DNA of 64,000 nt from Streptomyces sp. NRRL F-5135 (GCF_000719775.1 NZ_JOHR01000024.1:53128-117127), one strand, 5' to 3'; shown: positions 26,669 through 36,315, numbered from the stretch's first letter. Made by a program: numbers and translations. The notes: generated from the letters alone by a model not told the origin.

Positions 26669-27232
26669 ATGCGCAGTGTGACCTATTCGATGGGTGTCTC
26701 ACTTGACGGCTACATCGTCGGGCCGGACGGCGGCTTCAACTGGACGGCGCCCGACGAGGAGGTCTTTCGCTTCTGGATCGACGAGATTCGACAGGTCGAC
26801 GTCCACCTGTTGGGACGACGGCTGTACGAGACGATGCTGTACTGGGAGACCGCCGACCAGGATCCATCGCTCGACGACTCCATGCTCGAGTGGACCGCGC
26901 TCTGGAAGCCGCTGCCAAAGGTGGTGTTCTCCAGCACGCTGTCGGCGGTGCAAGGCCACGCCCGCCTGGCCTCCGGCCGACTGGCGGAGGAGATCGAACG
27001 GTTGCGAGCCGAGCCGGGGGAAGGCGAGATCGCGATCGGCGGCGCGACTCTCGCCGCCGAGGCGGCCGAGTTGGGTCTGATCGACGAGTACCGGGCCATG
27101 GTCTACCCGGTGCTGGTTGGCGGCGGCATTCCGTTCTTTCCCCGACGCGAGCGCCGGGTGGATCTCGAACTCGTCGAGACCGGCACCTTCAGCTCCGGAG
27201 TCCTCTATCTCCGCTACCGCGTGGCGCGTTAG
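26669..27232 (+). CDS. Dihydrofolate-reductase-family (RibD_C) protein
   Basis: The 187-residue protein starts at ATG 26669 behind GAGGAGG. The RibD C-terminal/DHFR-like fold is complete: SMGVSLDGYIVGPDGGFNW, LLGRRLYETMLYWE, GEIAIGGATLAAEAAELGLI, DEYRAMVYPVLVGGGIPFFP. The family binds NADPH; most stand-alone members have no known substrate. It appears to be a single gene. Upstream 26342-26668 holds only the integrase fragment and this RBS region. Confidence 0.88.
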   Translation: MRSVTYSMGVSLDGYIVGPDGGFNWTAPDEEVFRFWIDEIRQVDVHLLGRRLYETMLYWETADQDPSLDDSMLEWTALWKPLPKVVFSSTLSAVQGHARLASGRLAEEIERLRAEPGEGEIAIGGATLAAEAAELGLIDEYRAMVYPVLVGGGIPFFPRRERRVDLELVETGTFSSGVLYLRYRVAR

Positions 27233-27895
27233 CGGACTCGTCCCGGCCAGTCGTCCCGGCCAGTCGCGCCAGCCGTGAGACCGCCGGGACGCAGCGGACT
27301 CAGGCGGCGGTCTCGGTGTGCCCCTGGCCCGCTGCCGCAGATCAGGGCGCGGTCTGCGGTCCCCTCCGCGATCCGAGGCGCTCGATCGTCCTGGCGACCA
27401 GGCCAGGGCCGTTCTCGGGCAGGACCGAGAGATAGTCGCCGGTCCGATACGGCATGCCGTCGGAGCAGCCGGATCTCCGGGTGCCGCTTGGACCATTGGC
27501 TGGGCCCGCGTACCAGCTCACCTCGCCCTTCTTCACGGCGTACCCGCCCCGCGTGGTGTCCTCGCAGGGCGAGAGCGGGCGCGGTCGGGTGCGGCCGCGG
27601 CATCTCGGGTGGCCATGAACCACGGCGCCACATACGGTTGCGCCCTGACCCGACGGCACGAGGCCGCCGTCTCGGCGGCCGGCCGCGTCCACCAGGTCAG
27701 GCTCAGGTCTCCTCCTCGGTCCGGCGGCGGAAGCCGGTGATCCGGGCCAGCCAGGACCGCCGTCGGCCGGGCCACAGTCATCGCGGACGGCGGCTATCGG
27801 GGCACCGGCCCGCTCATCCGCACCTCCCCCGCCCCGTACGAGGACCAGAGAGGCCCAGGGGAGGCAGCTCCCTGCCTCCCAGGCGCGCAGAGTGC
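27233..27895. other. Debris region without an intact gene
   Basis: The 663 bases hold an IS5-type remnant (27750-27830) and a minus-strand open stretch containing YRTGDYLSVLPENGPGLVAR without a credible start. No intact gene is seen. It borders the VOC gene and ends the island. Confidence 0.45.
27750..27830 (+). mobile_element. IS5-family transposase remnant
   Basis: The plus strand reads ATVIADGGYRGTGPLIRT, the DDE-region motif (VIADxGYRGTG) of IS5-group transposases. Flanking frames are broken and no inverted repeats are visible. Confidence 0.5.
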
Positions 27896-28330
27896 TCAGT
27901 CGATACAGAACTCGTTGCCCTCGATGTCCAGCATGGGGATGCACGACTCGTTTTCCTCGTCGGCATACAGCGTTTGCACGTGGGTCGCGCCGAGCGCGAC
28001 GAGTCGCGCGCACTCGGCTTCGAGCGTGGCGAGGCGCTCGTCCCCCACGAGCCCGGTGCCGACCCGGACGTCGAGGTGCACACGGTTCTTGACGATCTTG
28101 CCTTCGGGGACGCGCTGGAAGTACAGGCGCGGGCCCACACCTGAGGGATCACTGCAGGCGAACCACGCACCCTGCTTCTCAGGCGGCAGGGTGCGGTTGA
28201 AATCCTCCCACGTGGTGAATCCCTCCGGTGGCGGCGGTGCGACGTACCCCAACACCTCGCACCAGAAACGAGCGAGGCGCTCAGGTTCCGCACAGTCAAA
28301 GGTGACTTGGAACTTCTTGATCGCTGACAT
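27896..28330 (-). CDS. VOC-family (glyoxalase-like) protein
   Basis: The 144-residue protein starts at ATG 28330 (MSAIKKFQVTFDCAEPERLA). Two beta-alpha-beta-beta-beta modules are visible: ARFWCEVLGYVAPPPPEG, GPRLYFQRVPEGKIVKNRVH, LDVRVG, and CIPMLDIEGNEFCID at the end. Many such actinobacterial proteins are annotated glyoxalase-like or bleomycin-resistance-like without a proven substrate. Its RBS is weak. It lies at the island edge next to the IS5 remnant. Confidence 0.86.
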   Translation of the reverse strand: MSAIKKFQVTFDCAEPERLARFWCEVLGYVAPPPPEGFTTWEDFNRTLPPEKQGAWFACSDPSGVGPRLYFQRVPEGKIVKNRVHLDVRVGTGLVGDERLATLEAECARLVALGATHVQTLYADEENESCIPMLDIEGNEFCID

Positions 28331-28516
28331 CGGCGCACCATAGCAGCCGCCAAGTGACCAAACCGGACAGTCCGCGAACGCCTCGACACGGCACGGGAGA
28401 TCAGTTGGCGGGATCGACGGGGACGCCGACGCATCCCGCCTTCCCCCTCGTGGCGAACTCCCCTTGCGCCACGTGGATTTCACGTGTCGCGTACCGGCCG
28501 AACCGTCCGGGGAGGA

Positions 28517-29485
28517 TCAGCCGTTGATGAGTTGCGCGAACCGCTGGGCGTTGATGTTGCCGCCCGAGGCGATGATGCCGATTCTGCGCGGTGGGGTGTC
28601 CAGACGCCCGTTCATGAGGGCGGCCAGGCCCGTGGCGCCACTGGGTTCGAGGACGATCTTCAGCCGTTCAAAAGCGAAGCGCATGGCATCGACGATTTCC
28701 TTGTCACTGACGAGAGCGACGGCATCGACCAGGCGCTGATTGATGGAGAAGGTGATCTCGCCGGGGGTGGGCACGGCCTGGCCGTCGGCGATGGTCCGGG
28801 GCACGGGGACGGTGACGCGTTCGCCGCCTTCCAGGGAGCGCTTGGTGTCGTCGCCCGCCTCGGGTTCGACACCGACGACCCTGATGCCGGGGTGGAGCGC
28901 CTTGGCGGTGACGGCGCTGCCCGCGATGAGACCGCCGCCGCCGACGGGCACGAGGAGGGTGTCGAGCTCGCCGGTCTCACCGAGGAGTTCGAGGGCCGCG
29001 GTGCCCTGTCCGGCGATGACGTCGGGATGGTCGTAGGGAGGGATGAGGGCCAGGCCGCGTTCCGCGGCGAGAGCCTCACCGAGGGCCGTGCGGTCCTGCG
29101 TGTAGCGGTCGTAGGTGACGACCTCCGCGCCGTAGCCGGCGGTCGCTTCCATCTTGGAGCGGGGTACGTCCGCGGGCATGAGGATGACCGACGTAGTGCC
29201 CAGTTCGCGGGCGGCCAGGGCGATGGCCTGGGCGTGGTTGCCGGAGGAGTAGGCCGCGACGCCCTTGGCCAACTGCTCGGGGGGCAGCTGGGCGACGGCG
29301 TTGTAAGCGCCACGGAACTTGAAGGCGCCGACGCGCTGAAAGTTCTCGCACTTGATGAATACGTCCGCGCCGACCAGGGCGTTCAGAGTGCGGGAGGTGA
29401 GGACGGGGGTACGGCGGGCGATGCCGTCAAGACGTACGGCGGCCTCGCGGACGTCGTCGAACGACACGGGCGGTGCAACGGACAC
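28517..29485 (-). CDS. Threo-3-hydroxyaspartate ammonia-lyase / threonine-dehydratase-like enzyme
   Basis: The 322-residue PLP fold-type II enzyme starts at GTG 29485 behind GGAAGGAA. The PLP lysine sits in FKFRGAYNA, substrate motif SSGNHAQAIALAA, phosphate loop VPVGGGGLIAGSA, and the C-terminus ends IIASGGNINAQRF. It lacks an ACT domain. This short serine-racemase/threo-hydroxyaspartate-ammonia-lyase form dehydrates 3-hydroxyaspartate or threonine to a 2-oxo acid plus ammonia. The neighbour at 29547 is a fold-type III PLP enzyme with a dehydratase-type metal site, which favours hydroxyaspartate over biosynthetic threonine. It is the distal gene of the unit. Confidence 0.85.
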   Translation of the reverse strand: MSVAPPVSFDDVREAAVRLDGIARRTPVLTSRTLNALVGADVFIKCENFQRVGAFKFRGAYNAVAQLPPEQLAKGVAAYSSGNHAQAIALAARELGTTSVILMPADVPRSKMEATAGYGAEVVTYDRYTQDRTALGEALAAERGLALIPPYDHPDVIAGQGTAALELLGETGELDTLLVPVGGGGLIAGSAVTAKALHPGIRVVGVEPEAGDDTKRSLEGGERVTVPVPRTIADGQAVPTPGEITFSINQRLVDAVALVSDKEIVDAMRFAFERLKIVLEPSGATGLAALMNGRLDTPPRRIGIIASGGNINAQRFAQLING

Positions 29486-29546
29486 AGCGGATTCCTTCCG
29501 TCGGTGGGAAGTCGGGCCGGAAGCCTGCGCGGTGCTCGGACGGCGG

Positions 29547-30713
29547 TCACCAGCCGGTGACGCGCGGCCAGAAGGCTTCGATCGCGGGCGCGGGAGCGGT
29601 GCTGTTCGGGGAGCTGTCGGTGACGTGGTAACCCTGGTGCTGGGCCGCGGTGGCGCAGGCGTGGTTGGGCAGAATACGCAGCCGGGTGCCGATGGGCAGG
29701 TCGGGCAGGTCGGCACCGTCGCGGGCGGTGAGGGTGCCGTGCTCCTGGCTCGCGGCGCTCATCAGCAGCTGGGGAATGAGGCGGCCGGCGAGGTCGGTGA
29801 CCAGGCCGTAGCCCTGGTCCTCGGCCTGGGCGGCGGTGCCGCGGTCGCGGGACATGGCCATCCAGCCGCCGTCGGTGAGGATCCAGCCGTACTCGGGGCG
29901 GTGGCCGATGACCGTGACGACGACCGACAGGGCGAGGTCGTCGACGCCGCAGACGCCCAGCCCGGCCATGACCAGGTCGAAGAAGACGTAGTTACCGGCG
30001 CGCAGTTCGGTGACGCCCGTGAGGTCCTCGGCGGCATGGGCGGTGGGAGTGGAGCCGACACTGACGGTGCGCACGGGCAGGCCGGCCGCGCGCAGCCTCT
30101 CGGCGGCGGCGACGGCGGTGCCGCGTTCGTTCTCCGCCGCCAGACGCCGCTCCGCTGCGCCGTAGGCGAAGTAGGACTCGCCCGCGTGGGTCAGGACGCC
30201 GTCCAGGCAGCCCGCCTCGTGCAGGACGTGCCCGATCTCGGTGAGCTCGGGGGCGTCGGACTTGAGGCCGCCGCGGTGGCCGTCGCAGTCGATCTCGATC
30301 TGTGCGGGGATGGCGATGGCGGCCTCGCGGGCGGTGTCCGCGACGAACTGCGCCTGCTCACGGCTGTCGAGGAGCACGCGCAGGGCGATCCCGCGGCGCA
30401 GGAGGGCGATGACGCGGGGAAGTTTGTGCGGGTCGATGCCCACGGCGTAGGTGATGTCGGTGTAGCCGCCGTCGGCGAAGGCTTCGGCTTCGGCGAGGGT
30501 GGAGACGGTGACGGGGCAGGGTGTGCCGTCGTGCAGGAGGGCGGCGACGTCGAGGCTCTTGGACGTCTTGACGTGCGGGCGCAGGGTCACGCCGAGCTGA
30601 TCGGCCCTGGCGGCCAGGCGGTTGATGTTGCGCCGGGCCTTGTGCACGTCGACGACGGCGAAGGGGGTGTCGGGGTCGCTGAGCGTCTCAGCGGGGAGGG
30701 GGGTGGTGTTCAC
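29547..30713 (-). CDS. D-threo-3-hydroxyaspartate / D-serine dehydratase-like enzyme (DSD1 family)
   Basis: A 388-residue fold-type III (alanine racemase-like) PLP enzyme from GTG 30713. Motifs: RPHVKTSKSLDVAAL with the PLP lysine, a QIEIDCDGHRGG core, GSTPTAHAAEDLTGVTELR, and PNHACATAAQH near the C-terminus. In eukaryotic D-serine dehydratase and bacterial D-THA dehydratase a His-X-Cys pair binds zinc; related D-threonine aldolases use His-X-Asp. The HAC here therefore points to a dehydratase. With the L-isomer enzyme 61 bases downstream, the unit could convert both isomers of 3-hydroxyaspartate to oxaloacetate. Confidence 0.82.
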   Translation of the reverse strand: MNTTPLPAETLSDPDTPFAVVDVHKARRNINRLAARADQLGVTLRPHVKTSKSLDVAALLHDGTPCPVTVSTLAEAEAFADGGYTDITYAVGIDPHKLPRVIALLRRGIALRVLLDSREQAQFVADTAREAAIAIPAQIEIDCDGHRGGLKSDAPELTEIGHVLHEAGCLDGVLTHAGESYFAYGAAERRLAAENERGTAVAAAERLRAAGLPVRTVSVGSTPTAHAAEDLTGVTELRAGNYVFFDLVMAGLGVCGVDDLALSVVVTVIGHRPEYGWILTDGGWMAMSRDRGTAAQAEDQGYGLVTDLAGRLIPQLLMSAASQEHGTLTARDGADLPDLPIGTRLRILPNHACATAAQHQGYHVTDSSPNSTAPAPAIEAFWPRVTGW

Positions 30714-30774
30714 AGCGTGGCCCCCCTGTCGTCGCTCGTGGGGGCGAGTTCGCCGGCCCTCATTCGTGCCGCCC

Positions 30775-31482
30775 TCATTTCGTGTAGGTGTAGACGCTGG
30801 CCCGGGAGATCCCGAGGAGATCGGCAATCGTCTGCGCGGCGTTGCGGGATTCGAAGTAGCCGTCCTCGTGCAACTTGCGCACCAGCGCTTTCTTGGCATC
30901 TCGGGAAAGAGCGCGTGGAGTGGTGGAGCTCTCGGCGGCGGCCGCCTCGACCACCTCGCGCAGCACCCGCCGGTTCCGGTCGCCCAGCGTCTCCAGCGGC
31001 TCCTCCCGGTGGGCGGGATCGGTGGCGACGAGATTCGAGAGAGCGAGCGTCACCGGGGAAAGGGTCGACACGTCCAAATTGAGGCACAGAGCCGCGATGT
31101 AGTCGCCTGCGGCGTTCTTGATACCGATCGATGTGCTTTTCGCGGGTCGACCGTCGGGAAACCGATTGGCGTAGTTCTGGACGACACCGGGGTAGTTCGG
31201 GTCCTCGACGCGAGCCAGTCCGAGTTCGGTCGCGGAGTCGCCGATCCTCCGGCCGGAGAGGTTGTTCTCGATCAGACGGATCGCGTGCGCGGGATCCCGC
31301 AGATCGTGCAGCACCACCTCGCAGAGCCCGGGGAACATCCTCGCCAACGCGGTCGCGATCTTCTCGGTCTCGGCGAGAAGGTGTTCGTCGTCCGCCGAGA
31401 ACGAACGCGGCGCTCGTCGGGGCGGGATTCCGTCCGGCGCCGCGGAGCCCTCGTCGTCCACTTCGCCGTCACCGACGTTCAC
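30775..31482 (-). CDS. DauR/YheO-type transcriptional regulator
   Basis: The 235-residue protein starts at GTG 31482, 8 bases after GGGAGG. The N-terminal YheO-like PAS domain is visible (FPGLCEVVLHDLRDPAHAIR, GRPAKSTSIGIKNAAGDYIA, ALCLNLDV). The C-terminal HTH_22-type helix-turn-helix reads SRDAKKALVRKLHEDGYFES and AAQTIADLLGISRASVYTY. Relatives such as DauR control D-arginine catabolism, and others control hydroxyaspartate genes. It is the first gene of the three-gene unit, 61 bases upstream of the DSD1-like gene, and likely its own regulator. Confidence 0.88.
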   Translation of the reverse strand: MNVGDGEVDDEGSAAPDGIPPRRAPRSFSADDEHLLAETEKIATALARMFPGLCEVVLHDLRDPAHAIRLIENNLSGRRIGDSATELGLARVEDPNYPGVVQNYANRFPDGRPAKSTSIGIKNAAGDYIAALCLNLDVSTLSPVTLALSNLVATDPAHREEPLETLGDRNRRVLREVVEAAAAESSTTPRALSRDAKKALVRKLHEDGYFESRNAAQTIADLLGISRASVYTYTK

Positions 31483-31564
31483 TTCCCGCGCCTCCCTCAC
31501 GGCCAACGGTGGGCACCGCCCCGTCCGGCCGCCATCCGGCCGTCGGACTTCAATCCAGCGCCAC

Positions 31565-31600
31565 CCAGACACTCTATATATTTTCAGATTCTCCGTCCAG
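31565..31600 (-). promoter_or_regulatory. AT-rich island, probable promoter of the regulator gene
   Basis: CTCTATATATTTTCAG at 31571-31586 is a striking AT island in this GC-rich DNA, 90-100 bases upstream of the DauR-type start. Read on the minus strand it supplies -10-like TATAGAG. No clear -35 was assigned. Confidence 0.35.
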
Positions 31601-31633
31601 ACACGCCAGGCCTGCGGGTGCCCTGAGCGGGCG

Positions 31634-31655
31634 TCAAACGAACCGGTTCGGTTGA
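31634..31655. promoter_or_regulatory. TetR operator A (autoregulatory)
   Basis: TCAAACGAACC and GGTTCGGTTGA are adjacent inverted arms of 11 bp with one mismatch. The site ends 13 bases before the TetR start. Its core CGGTTCGGTT recurs at 36127-36136 in front of the CAR and LLM genes. Confidence 0.75.
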
Positions 31656-31668
31656 CTATCCTGGGTCC

Positions 31669-32322
31669 ATGACGGCTTCGAGCACCCCTGACTCCACACG
31701 CGAACGGATCGTCGGTGCGGCGAAGGCCGAGTTCTCGCGGTACGGGATCGCCGGCGCGCGGGTGGACCGGATCGCCCGCGAGGCCCGGACCAGCAAGGAA
31801 CGGGTGTACGCGTACTTCCGCAGCAAGGAGGCGCTGTACGCGTTCGTGGCGGGCCGGGAGCTGGCCGAGGTGGTGGAGGCGACCCGGATGGACCCGGCCG
31901 ATCTGCCGGGGTACGCGGGCCGGCTCTTCGACTACTTCACCGAGCACCCGGAGCGCTTCCGGCTGCTGTGCTGGGGGCGGCTGGAGCCGGCCGAAAGGCC
32001 GCTGCTCGACAGGGAGGCGCCGACCCGGACGGCCGTCCTGCTCAAGGTACGCCAGCTGCGGGAGGCTCAGGAGTCCGGGCAACTGGACCCGGCGTGGGAC
32101 CCGGTCGACGTGCTCGCGCTGGTGACCCAGATCGCCACCGCCTGGCTCACCCAGACGGAGATGGCGGCGGCAGCGGCACAGCTGGCCCGGGACCCGGCCA
32201 CGGCGGCCCGGCGCGCGGCCGTGGTGGAGAGCGTACGGCGGCTGTTCCCGCGCCCGGCCGCCACCGGGCCGGGCGACGGAACCGGCCTGGTGGCCGGGGC
32301 CGGGCGGGACACCACCGGCTGA
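31669..32322 (+). CDS. TetR-family regulator of the CAR locus
   Basis: The 217-residue protein starts at ATG 31669. The N-terminal TetR helix-turn-helix reads RERIVGAAKAEFSRYGIAGA then RVDRIAREARTSKERVYAYF, with FRSKEALYAFV after it. The C-terminal ligand domain is helical with LFDYFTEHPERFRLLCWGRLE; the tail is Gly/Pro-rich. It is convergent with the CAR gene. A near-perfect palindrome sits just before its start, and the same core occurs in the CAR/LLM intergenic region. It probably represses both and itself. The inducer is unknown, plausibly an aromatic acid or aldehyde. Confidence 0.9.
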   Translation: MTASSTPDSTRERIVGAAKAEFSRYGIAGARVDRIAREARTSKERVYAYFRSKEALYAFVAGRELAEVVEATRMDPADLPGYAGRLFDYFTEHPERFRLLCWGRLEPAERPLLDREAPTRTAVLLKVRQLREAQESGQLDPAWDPVDVLALVTQIATAWLTQTEMAAAAAQLARDPATAARRAAVVESVRRLFPRPAATGPGDGTGLVAGAGRDTTG

Positions 32323-32393
32323 CGGCGACGCCGCGGCCGGCGGCGGTACCGCCCGGGGCCGCGGTAACGTGCCCGGCCCGCCGGCGGACGGCG

Positions 32394-35300
32394 TCAGATC
32401 AGTTTGAGGGCCCGCAGGTCGGCGGCGTACTTGCCGATGAGGGATGCCGACAGGTGGGGGATGTCGGCGTCGGGCCCGACCCCGGCTTCCAGGACGGCGG
32501 CACGGAAGGCGTCGGCGGGCACGGCGGAACCGGCGACGGGTTCGGCGGGTTCCGCGAACGCGTGCAGCAGCGGCAGAAGCGAGTGCTGCCGCTGCTCCTG
32601 CGGCAGCGCACGCATCGCTGTCCCGAACCGGGCCAGCCACTCGTCGTAGTCGTCGATCCGCCGTACCGGGTGGCCGGCGTCGACGAGCCAGTCCACGAAG
32701 ACGTCGAGGGAGACGCCGTCGTCGTGCGGGTTGAGGACGTTGTAGGTGCGGTGGCCCTCGGTGGCGCGCTCGCCGAGGGCGGTGACGGCCTCGGCGGTGA
32801 AGTCGACGGGCAGCCCCTCGTAGTGCGCGGGCCGGCGGACACCGCCGGGGCCGGCGCGGTAGAAGGAACCGGGCGCGATCCCGGTGGCGGCGAGGCTCAG
32901 CAGCAGCCGGGTGAACACGTCGGGGACGTTGAGCTGTCCGCCGTACCGGCTGTGCGCGAGGATCATGTCGGAGCGGAATGTCGCCACGGGCAGCCCGCAC
33001 AGATCGTGCGCCTCGCGCAGCAGCACCTCACCGGCCCACTTGCTCGTGGCGTAGCCGCTCGCGTACGAGTCGTCGAGCCGGCGGACGGGACTGGCGACCC
33101 GGATGTCGGCCGACTCGTCGGCGGTGGCGGCCTGGGCGGCGATCACGCCGACGGTCGACAGATAGGTGAACCGCTTGACGCGCCGGGTCAGCGCCAGCCG
33201 GATCAGCTCGGCCGTACCCACGACGTTGGGGCCGAAGAGCTGCTCGTAGGGAAGGACGTGGTTGACCAGGGCGGCCGGGTGGACGATGAGGTCGACGGTG
33301 TCCGCGAGCCGGTTCCAGGTCGGCCCGTCCAGACCGAGGTCCGGCTCACCGATGTCACCGGCGAGGACCTCCAGCCGGCCCTCGGCCAGTTCCCCGAAGC
33401 GCGCGAGGAGTTCGGGGTCGCCGCTGTCGAACGCCTCGTACAGGCGCCGCCTCGCGACGGCCGCGTCCGAGCCCCGGACGACGCAGACGAGGGTGCCGCC
33501 GGTGCGCGCCAGCCGTTCCAGCCACTCCAGGCACAGGAAGCGGCCGAGGTAGCCGTTCGCACCGGTCAGCAGCACGGTGCGGGCCGGACCCGCCACATGC
33601 GGGAGCGACGGGGCGGCGGCGAGGGTCTCGGCGTCCACGAAGGCGTCCAGGGCGAGGTCGCGGGCGCGCACCTCGGTGGCGCCGGCCCCGTGCACCGTGG
33701 CGGGCGAGGGGCGCCGGTCGCCGGACGAGAGCGCCCGCTCGACGTGTTCCGCGAGACGCCGCAGGTCGTGGGCGGGGCTGATGACGACGCCCACCGGGAC
33801 CTCGACGCCGAAGATCTCGCCGAGCAGCTGGGAGAACGACACCGCGGACAGTGAGTCGCCGCCGAGGTCGGTGTAGCGCGCGGCCGGGTCCGCGGGGGTG
33901 CCCAGTACGGCCTGGGCGGCGCGGACCACGGTGTCGGCCACGGGACGGTCGCGTCCGGAGCGCCGCAGCGCCCGCAGTTCGTCGTTCTCGCGTGCGGCGA
34001 GGTCGGCGTAGAGGCGTTCCAGGCGCTCGCCGTAACGTTCCGTGAGACGGGGCCGCAGCAGTTTGCGGATGTCGGAGAGCAGCCCGTTCTCGGTGCTGAA
34101 CGGTTCGGTCTCGATCAGGAAGTCGCGTGGGATCTCGTAGGAGTTGAGCCCCGCCTCCTTGGCGGTCCCCCGTAAGGACGCGGCGATCCGCGCCTTCAGC
34201 TCCGCCGGGTCGCCTCCGGCCCGCTCGGCCGCCTCCGGCACGGGGACGACCACCGCGAGCAGATAGGCGCGTTCGCTGCTGCCGTAGACGAAGATCTGCC
34301 GCACCAGCGGGCTGCCGGCGAAGACGGCCTCCAGGCGGGAGACGGCGACGAACTCGCCCTGGGAGAGCTTGAGCACATTGTTGCGGCGGTCGACGTAGAA
34401 GAGTTCGTCGGGGCCCCTCTCCGCGAAGATGTCGCCGGTGCGGTAATAGCCGTCCTCGTCGACGAGGCCCGCCATCACGTCGGGCCGCTTGTAGTAGCCG
34501 GGGATGAGGGCGTCGGTACGGATGAGGAGTTCGCCGCGCGGGTGCGGATGGTCGCTGCGGAAGTAGCCCAGTTCGGGGACGTCGACGAGTCGGTAGTCGC
34601 GTACCGCCGGGCGTATCGGCCGGTGGTCGGCGAGCATGCCGCCCGCCTCGGTGGAGCCGTATCCGTCGTGCAGCGGGACGTCCACGCAGGAGGCGACGAA
34701 GTCCGTCATCTCGTCGGACAGCGGCGCTCCACCACTGCCGATCCACAGCAGCCGTCCGCCGAGGGACCTTTCGCCGAGATCCCGCTTGACCTCGGCTTCG
34801 AGGACCGCGGGGTCGCCGCCGGCGGCCGTCCTGCGGTCGAGTTCTCCGCGGTAGTGCTGGAGGAGCATGTCGCACACCCTCGGTACCAGCAGCAGGTCGG
34901 TGGGGCGCACGAGTCCCAGGTCCTCGAAGAGGGTGGACAGGTCGCTGCGGGCCGTGAAGCAGACGGTGCCGCCGCTCCCGAGGACGGTGTACAGCGTGGC
35001 CCGTCCGGCGAGATGGCTCATCGGCATGTAGCTGAGCATGATGAGCGGCAGACTGGACTTCCCGGGCCAGAACCCGTGCCACATCCGGCCCACCAGGCGC
35101 TCGGTGTACATCGCGCCCTTGGGCGTGCCGGTGCTGCCCGAGGTGTAGAGGAGCAGGGCGAGCCGGCCGGTGTCCGTGCCGTCCTCCAGCTCGGGGGCGG
35201 GCGGCAGGCCCCGGCCCCGGTCGAGAACATCGGCCAGCGACTCCAGGACGACCGTGCTGCCCGCGTCGGTCAGCCGCTGTCGGGCCGCCTCGAAGCGCTC

Positions 35301-35924
35301 GCGTTCGTCGTCGGCCTCCGGACGGTGGTCGAAGACGATGAGGCGGCCCACGGATCCGCTGTCCAGGGCGCAGTCCACGGCGGTGTCGAGGAATTCGACG
35401 CCGGCTGCCAGGATACGCGGCCCGGTCTCCGCGATGACCGGCCCCAGCCGGGCGGCCGACGCGCTGGACTGGAGGGGCACGCAGACGGCACCGAGCCGGG
35501 CGCAGGTCAGGTCGATGGTGACGAAGTCGGTGCTGGTGAAGCCGAGGACGGCGATGAACTCGTCCGCCCGCAGGGGTTGCCGGGGGTCGTGGTGCAGATC
35601 GGCCGCGAGCGCCTCGACCCGGGACCACAGTTGTGCGTAGGTGATCGTGTCGAAGTGCGGCAGCAGCCGGTACTCCGCCCGGCCGGTCGCCGGGTCCCGG
35701 ATCAGTTCCCGGGCCCGCTCGCCCAGCGCGGGTCGGTCCGCGTACCCCTCCATCGCGGTCGCGATGATCTTTTTCAGGGTGAGGCCCGGCCGCCCGATCG
35801 CCGCGTCGACCGCGGGCAGCGGCATGGCGTCGCGCACCTGGGGGTCGTGGGCTCGGAGTTCGGCGATACGACGGTCCGTACGGTCGTCGGGGCCCGGGAA
35901 CCAGGACTGTGGTTCGGTCGCCAT
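32394..35924 (-). CDS. car: Carboxylic acid reductase (CAR)
   Basis: The 1176-residue protein starts at ATG 35924, 6 bases after AAAGG. Order: adenylation domain (about 50-640: [57 protein letters not shown]), phosphopantetheine carrier domain ([14 protein letters not shown] with the Ser to be pantetheinylated), and NADPH-dependent reductase domain ([42 protein letters not shown] with Tyr and Lys). It reduces carboxylic acids to aldehydes using ATP and NADPH and needs a phosphopantetheinyl transferase from elsewhere. The architecture and length match known CARs. The upstream site fits TetR control. Confidence 0.95.
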   Translation of the reverse strand: MATEPQSWFPGPDDRTDRRIAELRAHDPQVRDAMPLPAVDAAIGRPGLTLKKIIATAMEGYADRPALGERARELIRDPATGRAEYRLLPHFDTITYAQLWSRVEALAADLHHDPRQPLRADEFIAVLGFTSTDFVTIDLTCARLGAVCVPLQSSASAARLGPVIAETGPRILAAGVEFLDTAVDCALDSGSVGRLIVFDHRPEADDERERFEAARQRLTDAGSTVVLESLADVLDRGRGLPPAPELEDGTDTGRLALLLYTSGSTGTPKGAMYTERLVGRMWHGFWPGKSSLPLIMLSYMPMSHLAGRATLYTVLGSGGTVCFTARSDLSTLFEDLGLVRPTDLLLVPRVCDMLLQHYRGELDRRTAAGGDPAVLEAEVKRDLGERSLGGRLLWIGSGGAPLSDEMTDFVASCVDVPLHDGYGSTEAGGMLADHRPIRPAVRDYRLVDVPELGYFRSDHPHPRGELLIRTDALIPGYYKRPDVMAGLVDEDGYYRTGDIFAERGPDELFYVDRRNNVLKLSQGEFVAVSRLEAVFAGSPLVRQIFVYGSSERAYLLAVVVPVPEAAERAGGDPAELKARIAASLRGTAKEAGLNSYEIPRDFLIETEPFSTENGLLSDIRKLLRPRLTERYGERLERLYADLAARENDELRALRRSGRDRPVADTVVRAAQAVLGTPADPAARYTDLGGDSLSAVSFSQLLGEIFGVEVPVGVVISPAHDLRRLAEHVERALSSGDRRPSPATVHGAGATEVRARDLALDAFVDAETLAAAPSLPHVAGPARTVLLTGANGYLGRFLCLEWLERLARTGGTLVCVVRGSDAAVARRRLYEAFDSGDPELLARFGELAEGRLEVLAGDIGEPDLGLDGPTWNRLADTVDLIVHPAALVNHVLPYEQLFGPNVVGTAELIRLALTRRVKRFTYLSTVGVIAAQAATADESADIRVASPVRRLDDSYASGYATSKWAGEVLLREAHDLCGLPVATFRSDMILAHSRYGGQLNVPDVFTRLLLSLAATGIAPGSFYRAGPGGVRRPAHYEGLPVDFTAEAVTALGERATEGHRTYNVLNPHDDGVSLDVFVDWLVDAGHPVRRIDDYDEWLARFGTAMRALPQEQRQHSLLPLLHAFAEPAEPVAGSAVPADAFRAAVLEAGVGPDADIPHLSASLIGKYAADLRALKLI

Positions 35925-36315
35925 GGTCAGCCTTTCGTGAGTCACGAGCACGCACGTCACCCGACGGCGGTGGTCCCGACACCGCACGACCGGGCTCGAC
36001 GCGCATGGCGATCAGCAGAGAGCGCGCCTCCCCCGACACCGGCCCCGACGGGCAAGGAACCCGCTCCGTACGACGACGGGGAGCCACACGCCGCCTGCAT
36101 CCTGTCCGGCGCGACAGGAGACCAAACGGTTCGGTTTGAGATTCGGCGCACCATGGGCGCTGGGCGCACATGACGGACCTGATGCCGCGCGGCGGGGTGG
36201 TTCTCGCGGGCGGCCGGGGATCGGGAGCGCCGGAGCGGGTAGTCGACACACCTGTGCCACCCGTCACAACGGGGCCACCCGTCCGATCCCGTACTCGACC
36301 CTCGACGGAGCCGTC
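35925..36315. other. CAR/LLM intergenic regulatory region
   Basis: This 391-base divergent gap has no gene with an acceptable start or RBS. It holds the TetR-like site at 36123-36138 and probably both promoters; no sigma-70 consensus is clear. Confidence 0.6.
36123..36138. promoter_or_regulatory. TetR operator B in the CAR/LLM intergenic region
   Basis: CAAAC-GGTTCG-GTTTG is a 16-base site with 5-bp inverted ends and contains the 10-bp core CGGTTCGGTT also found in operator A. It lies about 199 bases from the CAR start and 178 from the LLM start. Confidence 0.6.

Noticed and set aside
27342..28013. Minus-strand frame with YRTGDYLSVLPENGPGLVAR
   Set aside because: No start, no RBS and no recognised family; treated as debris.
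28517..30713. Full beta-hydroxyaspartate cycle
   Set aside because: The aldolase-type metal site (His-X-Asp) is missing, and no transaminase or iminosuccinate reductase is near.
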